The notes beneath the pieces were generated by a model. That model ran no database searches. It was not told the DNA's origin and saw only the letters and a program-made list of their open reading frames with translations. From NCBI RefSeq assembly GCF_000479005.1, contig NZ_AWXC01000043.1:60880-124879 (forward strand): a stretch of DNA of 64,000 nt, written 5' to 3'. The stretch is from Prevotella sp. BV3P1. Its GTDB lineage: Bacteria; Bacteroidota; Bacteroidia; Bacteroidales; Bacteroidaceae. Position numbers and translations under genes: made by a program. This document shows, in pieces, positions 7,316 through 16,452 of the stretch (position 1 is its first letter; each line of letters starts with the position of its first letter).

Positions 7316-8917
7316 CCTTAATTCCGCAGTATTTTTTCTTGTGAGAAAATTTTATATGTTGAGGTGTCTTTTTGGGACTCTATATGTTGATATGAGGTGC
7401 TTTGGTGTTTCTTGGGTCTTTTCTAAGCATAAAATCCCCCACCCAAACCAATGGGGAAGTATGAAAAACCACAAAGAAGTGATGTTTATTCAAGGAAGAC
7501 CTCAGAGTAGTAGGTTTTATTTGTATACAGGTTCAGAACGTTCTGCCTTCCCGTTCTCACCCATTTTGCTGGCACGCTGACAAAATGGAGGATAAAGGCT
7601 TTCAGCCTGCTTGTCTTTTTCAATGGCTTAACCTTTTCGCTGATATTACGGACGAGATAGAGATAGAAGTTCTTCAGCATGGCGGTAACCATCATGAAAA
7701 CCATGTTCTCAGCCATGAAGGAAAAGGGCAGATGCGACCAGCCAAAGTCATTGTTCTGTATGTCGAAGTTCTTTTCGCTTGCTCCACGCTCATTATAAAA
7801 TGTAATGATGTCCTTCTCGGCAGACATCCAGTTATTGGTGAGGATACAGCGGTATGTGTATATTACTCCGAAGATATCCGTCTGCTCACTGCCATCCTTG
7901 TCTTTCAAAGGATTACGCTGTACGACAAGCCTGTATGACTTTCCTTCTATTAAGTTGTCCATGCTGACGGAGGTGATATCGCATTTCTCATAGCCAACTT
8001 CAATGCTCTTCCATTCTTTTAGCTGGCGGAACTCCTCATATCGGCTGCCGCAGTTGGCAGCACGTATATAGAACGTGTTGCAGCGCTGCTCTACGGTTTG
8101 GATGATTTCCTTTGAAAACGACCCGCAGTCGGCACGGAAACGCTCTATTACCACACCAAGTTCTGAGGTTACACGGTCCATAATGCGACGGAGCGTGTCC
8201 TCCTGATGGAATTTCACATTGGTGTTTCCGTCACGATTCTCACCTCCGACTATGATTCCCCCAATGGAAGCCCAACCAGGGAAATAGCCAAAATCCTGCT
8301 TGTAAGAATACTTTGCATCGAACTTGTGGGTTGGAACAAACTGGTGGTCAAAGTCTAAGTCAACATGACTACCCACCTTTATAAGCCCCATCCTCCGTAT
8401 CATTCGTAAAAGTAAGGTATTCAACTTCTGTGCCGTGTTGAAACTATACGACTTGTCGGAGGTTTCGCTCTTATAGACAATACTTTTCTCGGCAAGCTCC
8501 TTTAGTCCGCGCCCCACAGTGTCGGCACCGGGTAATAGCGTATCAGGTCTCTGCTTGAACTGTCCTATAAGCACATTGATGTCCTCAAGGCATTCTCCAC
8601 CACAAAGGTAACTGAAGAAGAGAGAGCCGAAAATACTTCCATGGCTGAATGCCTTGCCACTACTTCCACGTTTGCCCAATACAGATTCGGTAAGTTTTTC
8701 AAAGCCCAACTTTGAGAAAACGTCCATAATGTGATAAATTCCACCGAAAGAAGTGATATTCTCGTTTTTAATTGCTACCTTTGTTACGTTAGATATTTTA
8801 TTTGTTTTTTTTATAGCAATAAGAATAGGTGAAATTTCTGACATATCCAAGTGTTTTGAGAACTTTGTTTCTCAGACACTTGGAGTTCTTACAAGAATTT
8901 ATGCTGCGGAATTAGGG
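7316..8917 (-). mobile_element. IS1380-family insertion sequence, copy 1
   Basis: The ends are imperfect inverted repeats: CCTTAATTCCGCAG on the left and CTGCGGAATTAGGG on the right. It is nearly identical to the copy at 11162-12760. About 170 nt of non-coding DNA lies between the left end and the transposase stop. Flanking 4-mers do not give an exact target duplication, so the outer boundary is uncertain by 1-3 nt. Family members in Bacteroides (IS942-like) can drive adjacent genes; that is background knowledge, not something seen here. Confidence 0.8.
7486..8850 (-). CDS. IS1380-family transposase
   Basis: This 454-residue DDE transposase (starts MDMSEISPILIAIKK) shows a first catalytic region at VDLDFDHQ and a second at ERFRADCGSFS, as in the IS1380 group, plus a basic C-terminal end. 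It is full length and without frameshift, so it is potentially active. The second copy differs by only about 20 substitutions. Shorter frames opposite are shadows. Confidence 0.85.
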   Translation of the reverse strand: MDMSEISPILIAIKKTNKISNVTKVAIKNENITSFGGIYHIMDVFSKLGFEKLTESVLGKRGSSGKAFSHGSIFGSLFFSYLCGGECLEDINVLIGQFKQRPDTLLPGADTVGRGLKELAEKSIVYKSETSDKSYSFNTAQKLNTLLLRMIRRMGLIKVGSHVDLDFDHQFVPTHKFDAKYSYKQDFGYFPGWASIGGIIVGGENRDGNTNVKFHQEDTLRRIMDRVTSELGVVIERFRADCGSFSKEIIQTVEQRCNTFYIRAANCGSRYEEFRQLKEWKSIEVGYEKCDITSVSMDNLIEGKSYRLVVQRNPLKDKDGSEQTDIFGVIYTYRCILTNNWMSAEKDIITFYNERGASEKNFDIQNNDFGWSHLPFSFMAENMVFMMVTAMLKNFYLYLVRNISEKVKPLKKTSRLKAFILHFVSVPAKWVRTGRQNVLNLYTNKTYYSEVFLE

Positions 8918-9125
8918 GAAAAGAAAGAATTATTTTCATGAAGAAAAAGATTTATTTACATGAAAAAAAATAGTCACAAGTTGTTGAGAAGACTACTTAC
9001 GATACATAACAGGAGTAGAAATAACGATAAAATCAATGACTCTTGATGCTCTGTTGTTACAAAAAACATTCTATTTTAAAGTCGAAATAAGTAAGAACAA
9101 ATCCCGAAATAAGTAATAAGAAAAA

Positions 9126-11108
9126 ATGTATAAGAACTTAACATATCTGCTAAAGCACTCTGCTGTCATCCTTGTTATCCTATTTTTCGTTCGCATTTGC
9201 TTTGCTATTGCGTTTGTTCCGATGGGTCTTATAGGCAGCAACCTAACTGTTCTTCCACGTTTACTTTTCAATGTCCTGCGTTTTGATATGCAGGTAGTTT
9301 GTTACGTGTTGTTGCTTCCAACGGTTCTGACCTTTGTTTTTGCAGCCCTTCGTAAGTCGTGGTCTGATCGTGTATTAAGCCGTTTTCGTAAGGTTTATTA
9401 TGCTATTGTCGATATTCTTATACTGGTACTCAGCGGTATAGATTTGGGCTTCTTTTCTAATTTCAATAGCCATATTAACCTCACTTTCTTTGATTTCTTC
9501 AATGAAGGACCAATGAGTTTGATACAGGCTATATGGGAAGAATACCATTGTGTTTATGAAGGTTTAGCCTTCCTTTTCCTCTCATTATTGATCTTTTATG
9601 TTATTCGTAGAATAGAATCAGATAAGGTGTTGGCTCGTCAAACGAACTGTTCTTCAGGCGGTCGGAAGACCTCACGCTGTCAACTTATTAAACTTTCGGT
9701 TATCATCTTACTGTATATTGCTTTTGTAGTTATTGGTATGCGTGGCTCGGTATGGCGTTTCCCTTTGCAGATAGAAGACACCTTTGTGTCAAATCAGAAG
9801 CTTCTGAACGACCTTGTTCCCAATGCTATCTACATGTTGAAGAAGGCTTGTAAAGAGAAAGCTAAAGCCTTTAAGGTTGAGAGTACAGATGACTTATTAG
9901 CACAATATAAGTTTAAGAGTCTGCAAGAAGCATTAGATGTTTATACCGATGGACAGATAAAGATAGCAAAGAACGACACGCTAACAGCCTTGCAGCGTGC
10001 ATTATTCGCAGAAGTGGGTGACAGTTTAAAGCAACCACAGCCTAATGTTGTAATTATTTATAGCGAAAGTTGGAGTAACTATCTGTTCAATCTCCAACAG
10101 AAGGATGCGGAGATGAACTTCGGTTTGGACCGTCATTTCAAAGAAGATTTGCTTTTCCGCAACTTCCAATCGGTTCAGAATGGTACGATAAATTCGCTTG
10201 AAAACCTCTTTGTGTCTACTCCTTTTCCACACTTCTTTACTTCATCTTATCGTTTCAATACGCTGCCTACGTCGATTGCCTTACCTTTCAAAGCCAGCAA
10301 CTATACAACGATGTTCATGTCGGGAATGGATGCTGCGTGGGAGAACTGTGCTGAAGCATTGCCTCACCAGCAGTTTGATGCAGTCTATGATAAGTTCTTT
10401 CTCTTGAAAGACTATCCTCATGCGACTTATAATAGTATTGGTGTTTACGACGAATATCTCTTCCAAGCGTTGTTAGATAAGTTAAATAAACCATCAAAGA
10501 AACGGCAGATGATAACTGTGATGACGACGACAAATCATCCGCCTTTTGAGTTCCCAAAGGACTTGAAACTTCCTCCTTTGCCCGATTCTTTCTACGGTAA
10601 GAAGTGTTTTGCAGAGCATAATCGTAAGGTTTTGGATAAGTATCTCACTGGATTCCGCTATTATAACAAGACACTGACCGACTTCCTCAATCGCTTCAAA
10701 GCCTCTGCAGCAGCAAAGAATACGATACTTGTTATCACAGGTGACCATAACGTGCGCGTGATTCTTAATCATGATGTAATCGATAAGCGGTATGAACATT
10801 CCGTTCCGCTCTATGTTTATCTCCCACCTTATCTACGTAAGGAGGCTTATAACAAGCTAACTAATCGATGGGGAAGTCATGATGATATCTTAGCGACGCT
10901 CGCACCTTTTGCTTTCCGTAATACAAAGTATTTCAAGATGGGTAAGAACCTCTTAGATACGTCCGTTTCGGACAGTACTTATTATAGTGCAAACGTTGAC
11001 CAGATAGAAGCTATACCAAGCTATCAAAAGAAGGCTGAGCAACTTATGGCAGCCCGCAACCTACTTCGATTGGTGTATTTTGGTTTGTATTGGAGGACAC
11101 AACAGTAA
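9126..11108 (+). CDS. LTA synthase/sulfatase-family membrane phosphotransferase
   Basis: This 660-residue protein has an N-terminal block of about five membrane helices (to about residue 200) and a periplasmic alkaline-phosphatase-like sulfatase fold. Features of the LTA synthase family are NVVIIYSESWS near residue 305 (the nucleophile region in this family normally has Thr further on) and VITGDHN near 536. In Gram-negatives such enzymes transfer phosphoglycerol or phosphoethanolamine to glycans or lipids; the donor and acceptor here are unknown. The gene is visibly more AT-rich than the left and right neighbours, has its own terminator, and lies alone between two same-orientation IS1380 copies, which suggests acquisition by transfer. 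The 208-nt upstream gap holds two CGAAATAAGTAA direct repeats but no clear promoter. Confidence 0.82.
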   Translation: MYKNLTYLLKHSAVILVILFFVRICFAIAFVPMGLIGSNLTVLPRLLFNVLRFDMQVVCYVLLLPTVLTFVFAALRKSWSDRVLSRFRKVYYAIVDILILVLSGIDLGFFSNFNSHINLTFFDFFNEGPMSLIQAIWEEYHCVYEGLAFLFLSLLIFYVIRRIESDKVLARQTNCSSGGRKTSRCQLIKLSVIILLYIAFVVIGMRGSVWRFPLQIEDTFVSNQKLLNDLVPNAIYMLKKACKEKAKAFKVESTDDLLAQYKFKSLQEALDVYTDGQIKIAKNDTLTALQRALFAEVGDSLKQPQPNVVIIYSESWSNYLFNLQQKDAEMNFGLDRHFKEDLLFRNFQSVQNGTINSLENLFVSTPFPHFFTSSYRFNTLPTSIALPFKASNYTTMFMSGMDAAWENCAEALPHQQFDAVYDKFFLLKDYPHATYNSIGVYDEYLFQALLDKLNKPSKKRQMITVMTTTNHPPFEFPKDLKLPPLPDSFYGKKCFAEHNRKVLDKYLTGFRYYNKTLTDFLNRFKASAAAKNTILVITGDHNVRVILNHDVIDKRYEHSVPLYVYLPPYLRKEAYNKLTNRWGSHDDILATLAPFAFRNTKYFKMGKNLLDTSVSDSTYYSANVDQIEAIPSYQKKAEQLMAARNLLRLVYFGLYWRTQQ

Positions 11109-11115
11109 CAAAACG

Positions 11116-11151
11116 ATAGAGGGTGTAAGTTTTGAAGCTTACACCCTCTAT
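11116..11151 (+). terminator. strong hairpin terminator
   Basis: A perfect 14-bp stem (ATAGAGGGTGTAAG at 11116-11129 and its complement at 11138-11151), starting 8 nt after the sulfatase-type stop, is followed by TGTTATATT. It closes the transcript just before IS1380 copy 2. Confidence 0.75.
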
Positions 11152-11161
11152 TGTTATATTA

Positions 11162-12760
11162 CCTTAATTCCGCAGTATTTTTTCTTGTGAGAAAATTTTA
11201 TATGTTGAGGTGTCTTTTTGGGCTCTATATGTTGATATGAGGTGCTTCGGTGTTTCTTGGGTCTTTTCTAAGCATAAAATCCACCACCCAAACCAATGGG
11301 GAATATTAAAACCACAAAGAAATACTGTTTATTCAAGGAAGACTTCTGAGTAGCAGGTTTTATTTGTATACAGGTTCAGAACGTTCTGCCTTCCCGTTCT
11401 CACCCATTTTGCTGGTACACTGACAAAATGCAGGATAAAGGCTTTCAGCCTGCTTGTCTTTTTCAATGGCTTGACCTTCTCACTGATATTACGGATGAGA
11501 TAGAGATAGAAGTTCTTCAGCATGGCGGTAACCATCATGAAAACCATGTTCTCAGCCATAAAGGAAAAGGGCAGATGCGACCAGCCAAAGTCATTGTTCT
11601 GTATGTCGAAGTTCTTTTCGCTTGCTCCACGCTCATTATAAAATGTAATGATGTCTTTCTCGGTAGATGTCCAGTTATTGGTGAGGATACAGCGGTATGT
11701 GTATATTACTCCGAACATATCCGTCTGCTCCCTGCCATCCTTGTCTTTCAAAGGACTACGCTGTACGACAAGCCTGTATGACTTTCCTTCTATTAAGTTG
11801 TCCATGCTGACGGAGGTGACATCGCATTTCTCATAACCAACTTCAATGCTCTTCCATTCTTTCAGCTGGCGGAAGTCCTCATATCGGCTGCCGCAGTTGG
11901 CAGCACGTATATAGAACGTGTTGCAGCGCTGCTCTACGGTTTGGATGATTTCCTTTGAGAACGACCCGCAGTCGGCACGGAAACGCTCTATTACCACACC
12001 AAGTTCTGAGGTTACACGGTCCATAATGCGACGGAGCGTGTCTTCTTGATGGAATCTCACATTAGTGTTTCCGTCACGATTCTCACCTCCGACTATGATT
12101 CCCCCAATGGAAGCCCAATCAGGGAAATAGCCAAAATCCTGCTTGTAAGAATACTTTGCATCGAACTTGTGGGTTGGAACAAACTGGTGATCAAAGTCTA
12201 AGTCAACATGACTACCCACCTTTATAAGCCTCATCCTCCGTATCATTCGTAAAAGTAAGGTATTCAACTTCTGTGCCGTGTTGAAACTATACGACTTGTC
12301 GGAGATTCCGCTCTTGTAGATAATGTTCTCTTTGGCAAGCTCCTTTAGTCCGCGCCCCACAGTGTCGGCACCGGGTAATAGCGTATCAGGTTTCTGCTTG
12401 AACTGTCCTATAAGCACATTGATGTCCTCAAGGCATTCTCCACTACAAAGGTAACTGAAGAAGAGAGAGCCGAAAATACTTCCATGGCTGAATGCCTTGC
12501 CACTACTTCCACGTTTGCCCAATACAGATTCGGTAAGTTTTTCAAAGCCCAACTTTGAGAAAACGTCCATAATGTGATAAATTCCACCGAAAGAAGTGAT
12601 ATTCTCGTTTTTAATTGCTACCTTTGTTACGTTAGATATTTTATTTGTTTTTTTTATAGCAATAAGAATAGGTGAAATTTCTGACATATCCAAGTGTTTT
12701 GAGAACTTTGTTTCTCAGACACTTGGAGTTCTTACAAGAATTTATGCTGCGGAATTAAGG
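11162..12760 (-). mobile_element. IS1380-family insertion sequence, copy 2
   Basis: The element is 1599 nt, bounded by the perfect inverted ends CCTTAATTCCGCAG / CTGCGGAATTAAGG. It has the same orientation as copy 1, 2.2 kb away. The flanks are ATTA (left) and AATA (right), not an exact target duplication. With copy 1 it encloses a single cargo gene. Confidence 0.83.
11329..12693 (-). CDS. IS1380-family transposase
   Basis: This 454-residue transposase is almost the same as the one at 7486-8850, with an intact reading frame and the same DLDFDHQ and RADCGSFS regions. The small number of scattered differences means that the two copies are not a very recent duplication of each other or come from different donors. 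Confidence 0.85.
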   Translation of the reverse strand: MDMSEISPILIAIKKTNKISNVTKVAIKNENITSFGGIYHIMDVFSKLGFEKLTESVLGKRGSSGKAFSHGSIFGSLFFSYLCSGECLEDINVLIGQFKQKPDTLLPGADTVGRGLKELAKENIIYKSGISDKSYSFNTAQKLNTLLLRMIRRMRLIKVGSHVDLDFDHQFVPTHKFDAKYSYKQDFGYFPDWASIGGIIVGGENRDGNTNVRFHQEDTLRRIMDRVTSELGVVIERFRADCGSFSKEIIQTVEQRCNTFYIRAANCGSRYEDFRQLKEWKSIEVGYEKCDVTSVSMDNLIEGKSYRLVVQRSPLKDKDGREQTDMFGVIYTYRCILTNNWTSTEKDIITFYNERGASEKNFDIQNNDFGWSHLPFSFMAENMVFMMVTAMLKNFYLYLIRNISEKVKPLKKTSRLKAFILHFVSVPAKWVRTGRQNVLNLYTNKTCYSEVFLE

Positions 12761-12809
12761 AATAACTACTTGAACTAATAAACGCATCCGATTTTCGGAA
12801 TGAATGAAC

Positions 12810-12894
12810 GCTAACGTTCCGCAAATGAAACAAATTTGACAAAGACGCACAACAGTTGCTGTCGAAAGATTTGTTTCATTCGCAGAGCGTTAGC
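12810..12894. repeat. 26-bp imperfect inverted repeat
   Basis: The arms at 12810-12835 and 12869-12894 (core AATGAAACAAAT / ATTTGTTTCATT, ends GCTAACG / CGTTAGC) match at about 23 of 26 positions around a 33-nt loop and are followed by ATTTTTTG on the plus strand. It could be a terminator or a small palindromic repeat. The rest of the 12761-13162 gap has no supported gene. Confidence 0.6.
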
Positions 12895-13162
12895 ATTTTT
12901 TGTCTTGTTGCCTTGATTCGCTTCATTGTGGCATTCGTGGTCCTACAATATTGCTTTTCAATGAAAGAATCGTGTTCTTTGCCAAAAACTTACGTTGCTT
13001 TTGCTCGCTTCAAGAAATAGAGCCGTTGGTGGGGTGTCTGTGTTTAAGAAAAAAATTGTACCTTTACACTCTAATCGTTGATGCGAAACTAAATTCCACC
13101 TGTGCAATGCGTGGGTGGAATGGAAATATGAAGCATCAAAAAAAAGAAGGAATGAATAAACA

Positions 13163-14086
13163 ATGAGAGGCAACCCACCAACACAGAGTATTTTTCAACG
13201 TCCCATTTGGGTTTCACTATTTGCGCTCACAGCCGCTGTGGCATGGGGCTGGGCATATCCGCTCATCAAATTAGGCTTTGCCGAGTTTGGCATCACGCAA
13301 GGAATGACGGGTAGCAAGATGGTGTTTGCTGGCATTCGGTTTAGTTTGTCGGGCGTCATCATCTTGCTTATGGCGCAACTCACAGGGCGCGATTTTCATT
13401 TGCGCTCGGCGAGAGATTCGTGGTACATTCTGCTTTTTGCCCTTCTGAACACCACCTTGCATTATGCGTTTTTCTATTTCGGACTGTCGTATAGCGAGGG
13501 TTCGCGAGCCGCTATTCTCAATTCGCTCAGTGTCTTCTCGGTGGTTATCTTTGCCTGTCTTTTCTTTAAGAGCGACCGCATGACGCTGCGCAAACTCACG
13601 GGTTGTGTGGTGGGCTTTGCTGGTATTCTGTCGCTTAATTTGGGGAGTGCCGAGAGTGGACACTTCACGTGGTTAGGCGACGGCATGATTATCCTGAATG
13701 CTCTCTGTGGCGCTGTTACCTCCTTACTTATACGTGGACTGGGCAAGCGCATCGACGTGTTTGTGGGTACAGGAATGGCGTTGGCCATTGGCGGCTTGCT
13801 CTTGGTGGTGCCTGGACTGTTGTGGAATGGCACATTGCCACGCATCACGCTATTGGGCTGCGTGTACTTGGTGCTGCTCATTGGCATTAGCACGGTGGGT
13901 TTTGGCTTGTACAACAAGTTGCTGACCTGCAATCCTGTGGGAAAGGTGGCTATCTATAACTCGCTTATCCCAGTGGTGGGCGCCGTGACCTCTTGCCTCT
14001 GTCTCAACGAGACGTTTCATTTCAAGTATTTGGTAGCTGGCTTATTGGCAGCCGCTGGTATTTATATCATCAATAAGGGAAAATAA
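13163..14086 (+). CDS. DMT/EamA-family transporter
   Basis: The protein has 307 residues with ten hydrophobic segments in two repeats, the layout of the EamA (drug/metabolite transporter) family: first repeat from WVSLFALTAAVAWGWAYPLIKLGF, second ending with LVAGLLAAAGIYIINKGK. It sits in the inner membrane and probably exports a small metabolite; the substrate cannot be told. It is monocistronic and convergent with the beta-barrel gene on its right, with a palindromic element between them. The ATG at 13163 is preferred because it directly precedes the short cytoplasmic N-terminus before helix 1. Confidence 0.85.
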   Translation: MRGNPPTQSIFQRPIWVSLFALTAAVAWGWAYPLIKLGFAEFGITQGMTGSKMVFAGIRFSLSGVIILLMAQLTGRDFHLRSARDSWYILLFALLNTTLHYAFFYFGLSYSEGSRAAILNSLSVFSVVIFACLFFKSDRMTLRKLTGCVVGFAGILSLNLGSAESGHFTWLGDGMIILNALCGAVTSLLIRGLGKRIDVFVGTGMALAIGGLLLVVPGLLWNGTLPRITLLGCVYLVLLIGISTVGFGLYNKLLTCNPVGKVAIYNSLIPVVGAVTSCLCLNETFHFKYLVAGLLAAAGIYIINKGK

Positions 14087-14092
14087 AAACTT

Positions 14093-14297
14093 ACAATTGG
14101 CTGGTTCTATAAATTACCACCGCACATAGTCATTAAATGTTTATGAAATACGTTTTGTTATCTTTTGGCTTCTTTTTGGTTCAAAATGCAAGTTCGTTCA
14201 GTCGTGTAGCTCGCTACACTCCTTCACTCTCTTGCATTTTGACCTCAAAAATAAGCTCAAAATCTAACAAAGCTAATTTATAGAATCAGCCAATTGT
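14093..14297. repeat. 205-bp near-perfect palindromic element (MITE-like)
   Basis: The outer arms ACAATTGGCTGGTTCTATAA and their complement match with one mismatch. An inner second pair of roughly 40 nt (from GTTTTGTTATC to CAAAATGCAAG and its complement ending AACAAAGC) matches imperfectly, and the centre is GTGTAGCTCGCTACAC. It carries no ORF. It lies between two convergent genes, 7 nt after the first stop, and could act as a bidirectional terminator or be a mobilised palindrome. Confidence 0.75.
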
Positions 14298-14340
14298 CTG
14301 AGTTTTGTCCTGTTTGCTACTCTCTGAGTAGTGGTTGTTG

Positions 14341-15660
14341 TTAGAAGCTGTACTTCAGTTTAACCCACGCCTCGCTGTTTTTGCCATACATCTTGAACAT
14401 TCCTCTGTCGGCATGAAAATAGTCGTATCCGATAGCGATTGCTGTTTGGTCGTTGAGTGAATAGGTGGTGGATAGGCGATTGAAGATGCCACCGTTTGTT
14501 ACATCAACGTAGGCAAAGGTAGAAAGTTTTAGCGTGTTTTGCAGTAGTTCTTTGGCGAGCCGTGCCGTGGCTATCCCTGCATGGCGATAGATAGGCAGTC
14601 TTTCAAGATTGCCCGATGTGTATTTGTGGCAATATTGCAGGCTTGCATTCCAGTCGTTGCCAGGGTACCAATCAATGCCGATGAGCGCGTTGAGTGCATT
14701 GCGGCATTCCACTTCGCATCCCATTGCAGCATTTTGCGCCTCATCGATGTATTTGGCTACCTCTGCTCGAATGACGAATTGCCCGATGGGTAACGAACAG
14801 TCGGCTCCTAACATCGTCATGCGGTGATAGCGTCCATCGATGTGTAGTGACTTTCCATCGGTTGTCATTCCCATGCGGAGGGCTGGCAGTTTGTTCCACG
14901 TCCGCAAGGCACTCAGGGAGAAATCCACACCGCTGAGGTTGACGGAGATGCGTCCACCATATTCCATGTTCTTCAACCGCTTTTCTGGTTTTCCGCTTTC
15001 CAAGTCTATGGAATAGGGGAGGGAGGTGTTCGGCAACCGCATTGCCCACGGATTGCGCAGGTCGGTAGGTATCACAGCGAAGTTAGTCACAGGGTTGCAC
15101 ACCGCTTCTGCTGTAATGGCTCCCAAGGTGTATTTGACACGTAAGCCATTCACAGGCATACGTATGTCGTCATAGTCTTGGGCGAGAAATTCGGTGTAGT
15201 CGATGGGCGACACACAGTCGGTAAGTCGCAGTGCGTCTGCCACTCCCCATATAACGATTTGCCGTCCCACACGCAGGTCAAGGTTGCCTTTGGTATATGA
15301 CAGATACGCCTCACGCAACTCAATGCCTGTGCGTTCTTTCAGTATTCCGTTGTAAATAGCGTTCAGCGAGACAAAGAGTGCTGTCGCTCCTTTTTCGAGT
15401 CTCACTTCGCCCCTTGCCCGAGTTCTCGACGCCATCCAGTCTGCATTCCCCGTTGTTCGGAGTGCGTGATAGGTGTCAAGAAATCCCTTCACCCGAATTT
15501 GTAATACGTCATCGCTGTCTTTGTCATACGTCTCCTGAAGAGTCTCTTCGGGTACTGTTTCAAGACTATCAATAGCTGCTGTTGGCGTTTCTATTTGGGC
15601 TGATGCCTGTGCCGAGAACATCGGCACAAGCAAGAGAGAGGATAGTTGTATCAGGTTCAT
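14341..15660 (-). CDS. outer-membrane beta-barrel of an efflux/lipid-transport operon
   Basis: The 439-residue protein begins with a signal peptide (MNLIQLSSLLLVPMFSAQASAQ). It then shows the alternating pattern of an outer-membrane beta-barrel, with VGRQIVIWGVADALRLTDC near residue 120-140 and a terminal ...AWVKLKYSF ending in Phe, as recognised by the Bam complex. It resembles DUF1302-type proteins. The frame is open 36 codons further upstream, but that part overlaps the preceding gene and lacks a leader, so the ATG at 15660 is chosen. It begins 2 nt after the LolA-like gene stops and is the third gene of the pump operon, probably giving the exit route or receptor in the outer membrane. Confidence 0.72.
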   Translation of the reverse strand: MNLIQLSSLLLVPMFSAQASAQIETPTAAIDSLETVPEETLQETYDKDSDDVLQIRVKGFLDTYHALRTTGNADWMASRTRARGEVRLEKGATALFVSLNAIYNGILKERTGIELREAYLSYTKGNLDLRVGRQIVIWGVADALRLTDCVSPIDYTEFLAQDYDDIRMPVNGLRVKYTLGAITAEAVCNPVTNFAVIPTDLRNPWAMRLPNTSLPYSIDLESGKPEKRLKNMEYGGRISVNLSGVDFSLSALRTWNKLPALRMGMTTDGKSLHIDGRYHRMTMLGADCSLPIGQFVIRAEVAKYIDEAQNAAMGCEVECRNALNALIGIDWYPGNDWNASLQYCHKYTSGNLERLPIYRHAGIATARLAKELLQNTLKLSTFAYVDVTNGGIFNRLSTTYSLNDQTAIAIGYDYFHADRGMFKMYGKNSEAWVKLKYSF

Positions 15661-15661
15661 A

Positions 15662-16441
15662 TTAGAGTCCTTTCTCCAATTTGGAAACGGTGAAGAGGTT
15701 GGGCGCCACCTTGATGTTGAATCGCTGGTTGTCCATGCGAATGATGGTCTTGTGACCCGTCTGCACATTTTCCATTTGCATGAGGTGCATCGTCCAGAAT
15801 CCCTGTACTTTATCGATGTTGGAGATAGAGAGTCGGCGGTGTAGCTTGTTCAGTTTGTCGTAGTACTCTGCCTTGACAGCCATCAAACAGTCTTGTCTTA
15901 TCCATGTTACTCGACGTGTATAGATTTCGTCCTTGTCATTGGGAATCGATTGCACCACCCAGCATCTATGTCCCCCTAAGTTTTCTTCTCGCAGGAGCTG
16001 GTGTTTTTCCTCGTCCACATTGCGCATACTCATGTCGTTGTAGGTAAAGTCGCTGCCCATGAAGTAGTCGGTCTTCGACGACTTACCGCTAATGCGTCTT
16101 GTCTTTTTCATGGCAGGCAGATAGAGCCACTTGTCGTCCACCTTGCGTGGATTGTCGTAGTCCCAAGTGAGGAATCCTGTTCCCTTCACATCTCCGGGAT
16201 AAGTGAAGAACATAATTTTCTTTGTGTCCTTGCCCACGTCCATTGCCCATGACTCGAGTTTTCTGATGCGTTTGTGTCCACTTCGCTGAATGAGTGTCAT
16301 CTCTACGGTAGCGTAGCGTGTGTCGCCATCAGGTCGGTTCTTTACTTTCTGCATAATATCTCTACCAGACAGTCCTGCTGCCTGTGCGCTGCCAATTGCC
16401 AACAGAGCGATGAGCAGCAATGTAAAATTTCTTGTTTTCAT
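15662..16441 (-). CDS. outer membrane lipoprotein-sorting (LolA-like) protein
   Basis: This 259-residue secreted protein (signal MKTRNFTLLLIALLAIGSAQA) has the LolA/LolB-like half-barrel pattern typical of the family annotated as outer membrane lipoprotein-sorting protein: METLIQRSGHKRIRKLESWAMDVGKD-type strands, GTGFLTWDYDNP, WLYLPAMKKTRRISGKSS and GSDFTYNDMS. Such proteins regularly sit beside MMPL/RND permeases and may shuttle a lipid or lipidated cargo through the periplasm. Here it lies between the RND permease (11 nt upstream) and the beta-barrel. The precise cargo is not known. Confidence 0.82.
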   Translation of the reverse strand: MKTRNFTLLLIALLAIGSAQAAGLSGRDIMQKVKNRPDGDTRYATVEMTLIQRSGHKRIRKLESWAMDVGKDTKKIMFFTYPGDVKGTGFLTWDYDNPRKVDDKWLYLPAMKKTRRISGKSSKTDYFMGSDFTYNDMSMRNVDEEKHQLLREENLGGHRCWVVQSIPNDKDEIYTRRVTWIRQDCLMAVKAEYYDKLNKLHRRLSISNIDKVQGFWTMHLMQMENVQTGHKTIIRMDNQRFNIKVAPNLFTVSKLEKGL

Positions 16442-16452
16442 ATTTTTTTGAT

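Noticed and set aside
7311..12766. Exact target-site duplications for the IS1380 copies
   Set aside because: Flanking 4-mers (GTAAA/GAAAA and ATTA/AATA) are similar but not identical.
12900..13173. Short frames on both strands before the DMT transporter
   Set aside because: No leader, motif or start signal; the region looks like the transporter's upstream DNA.
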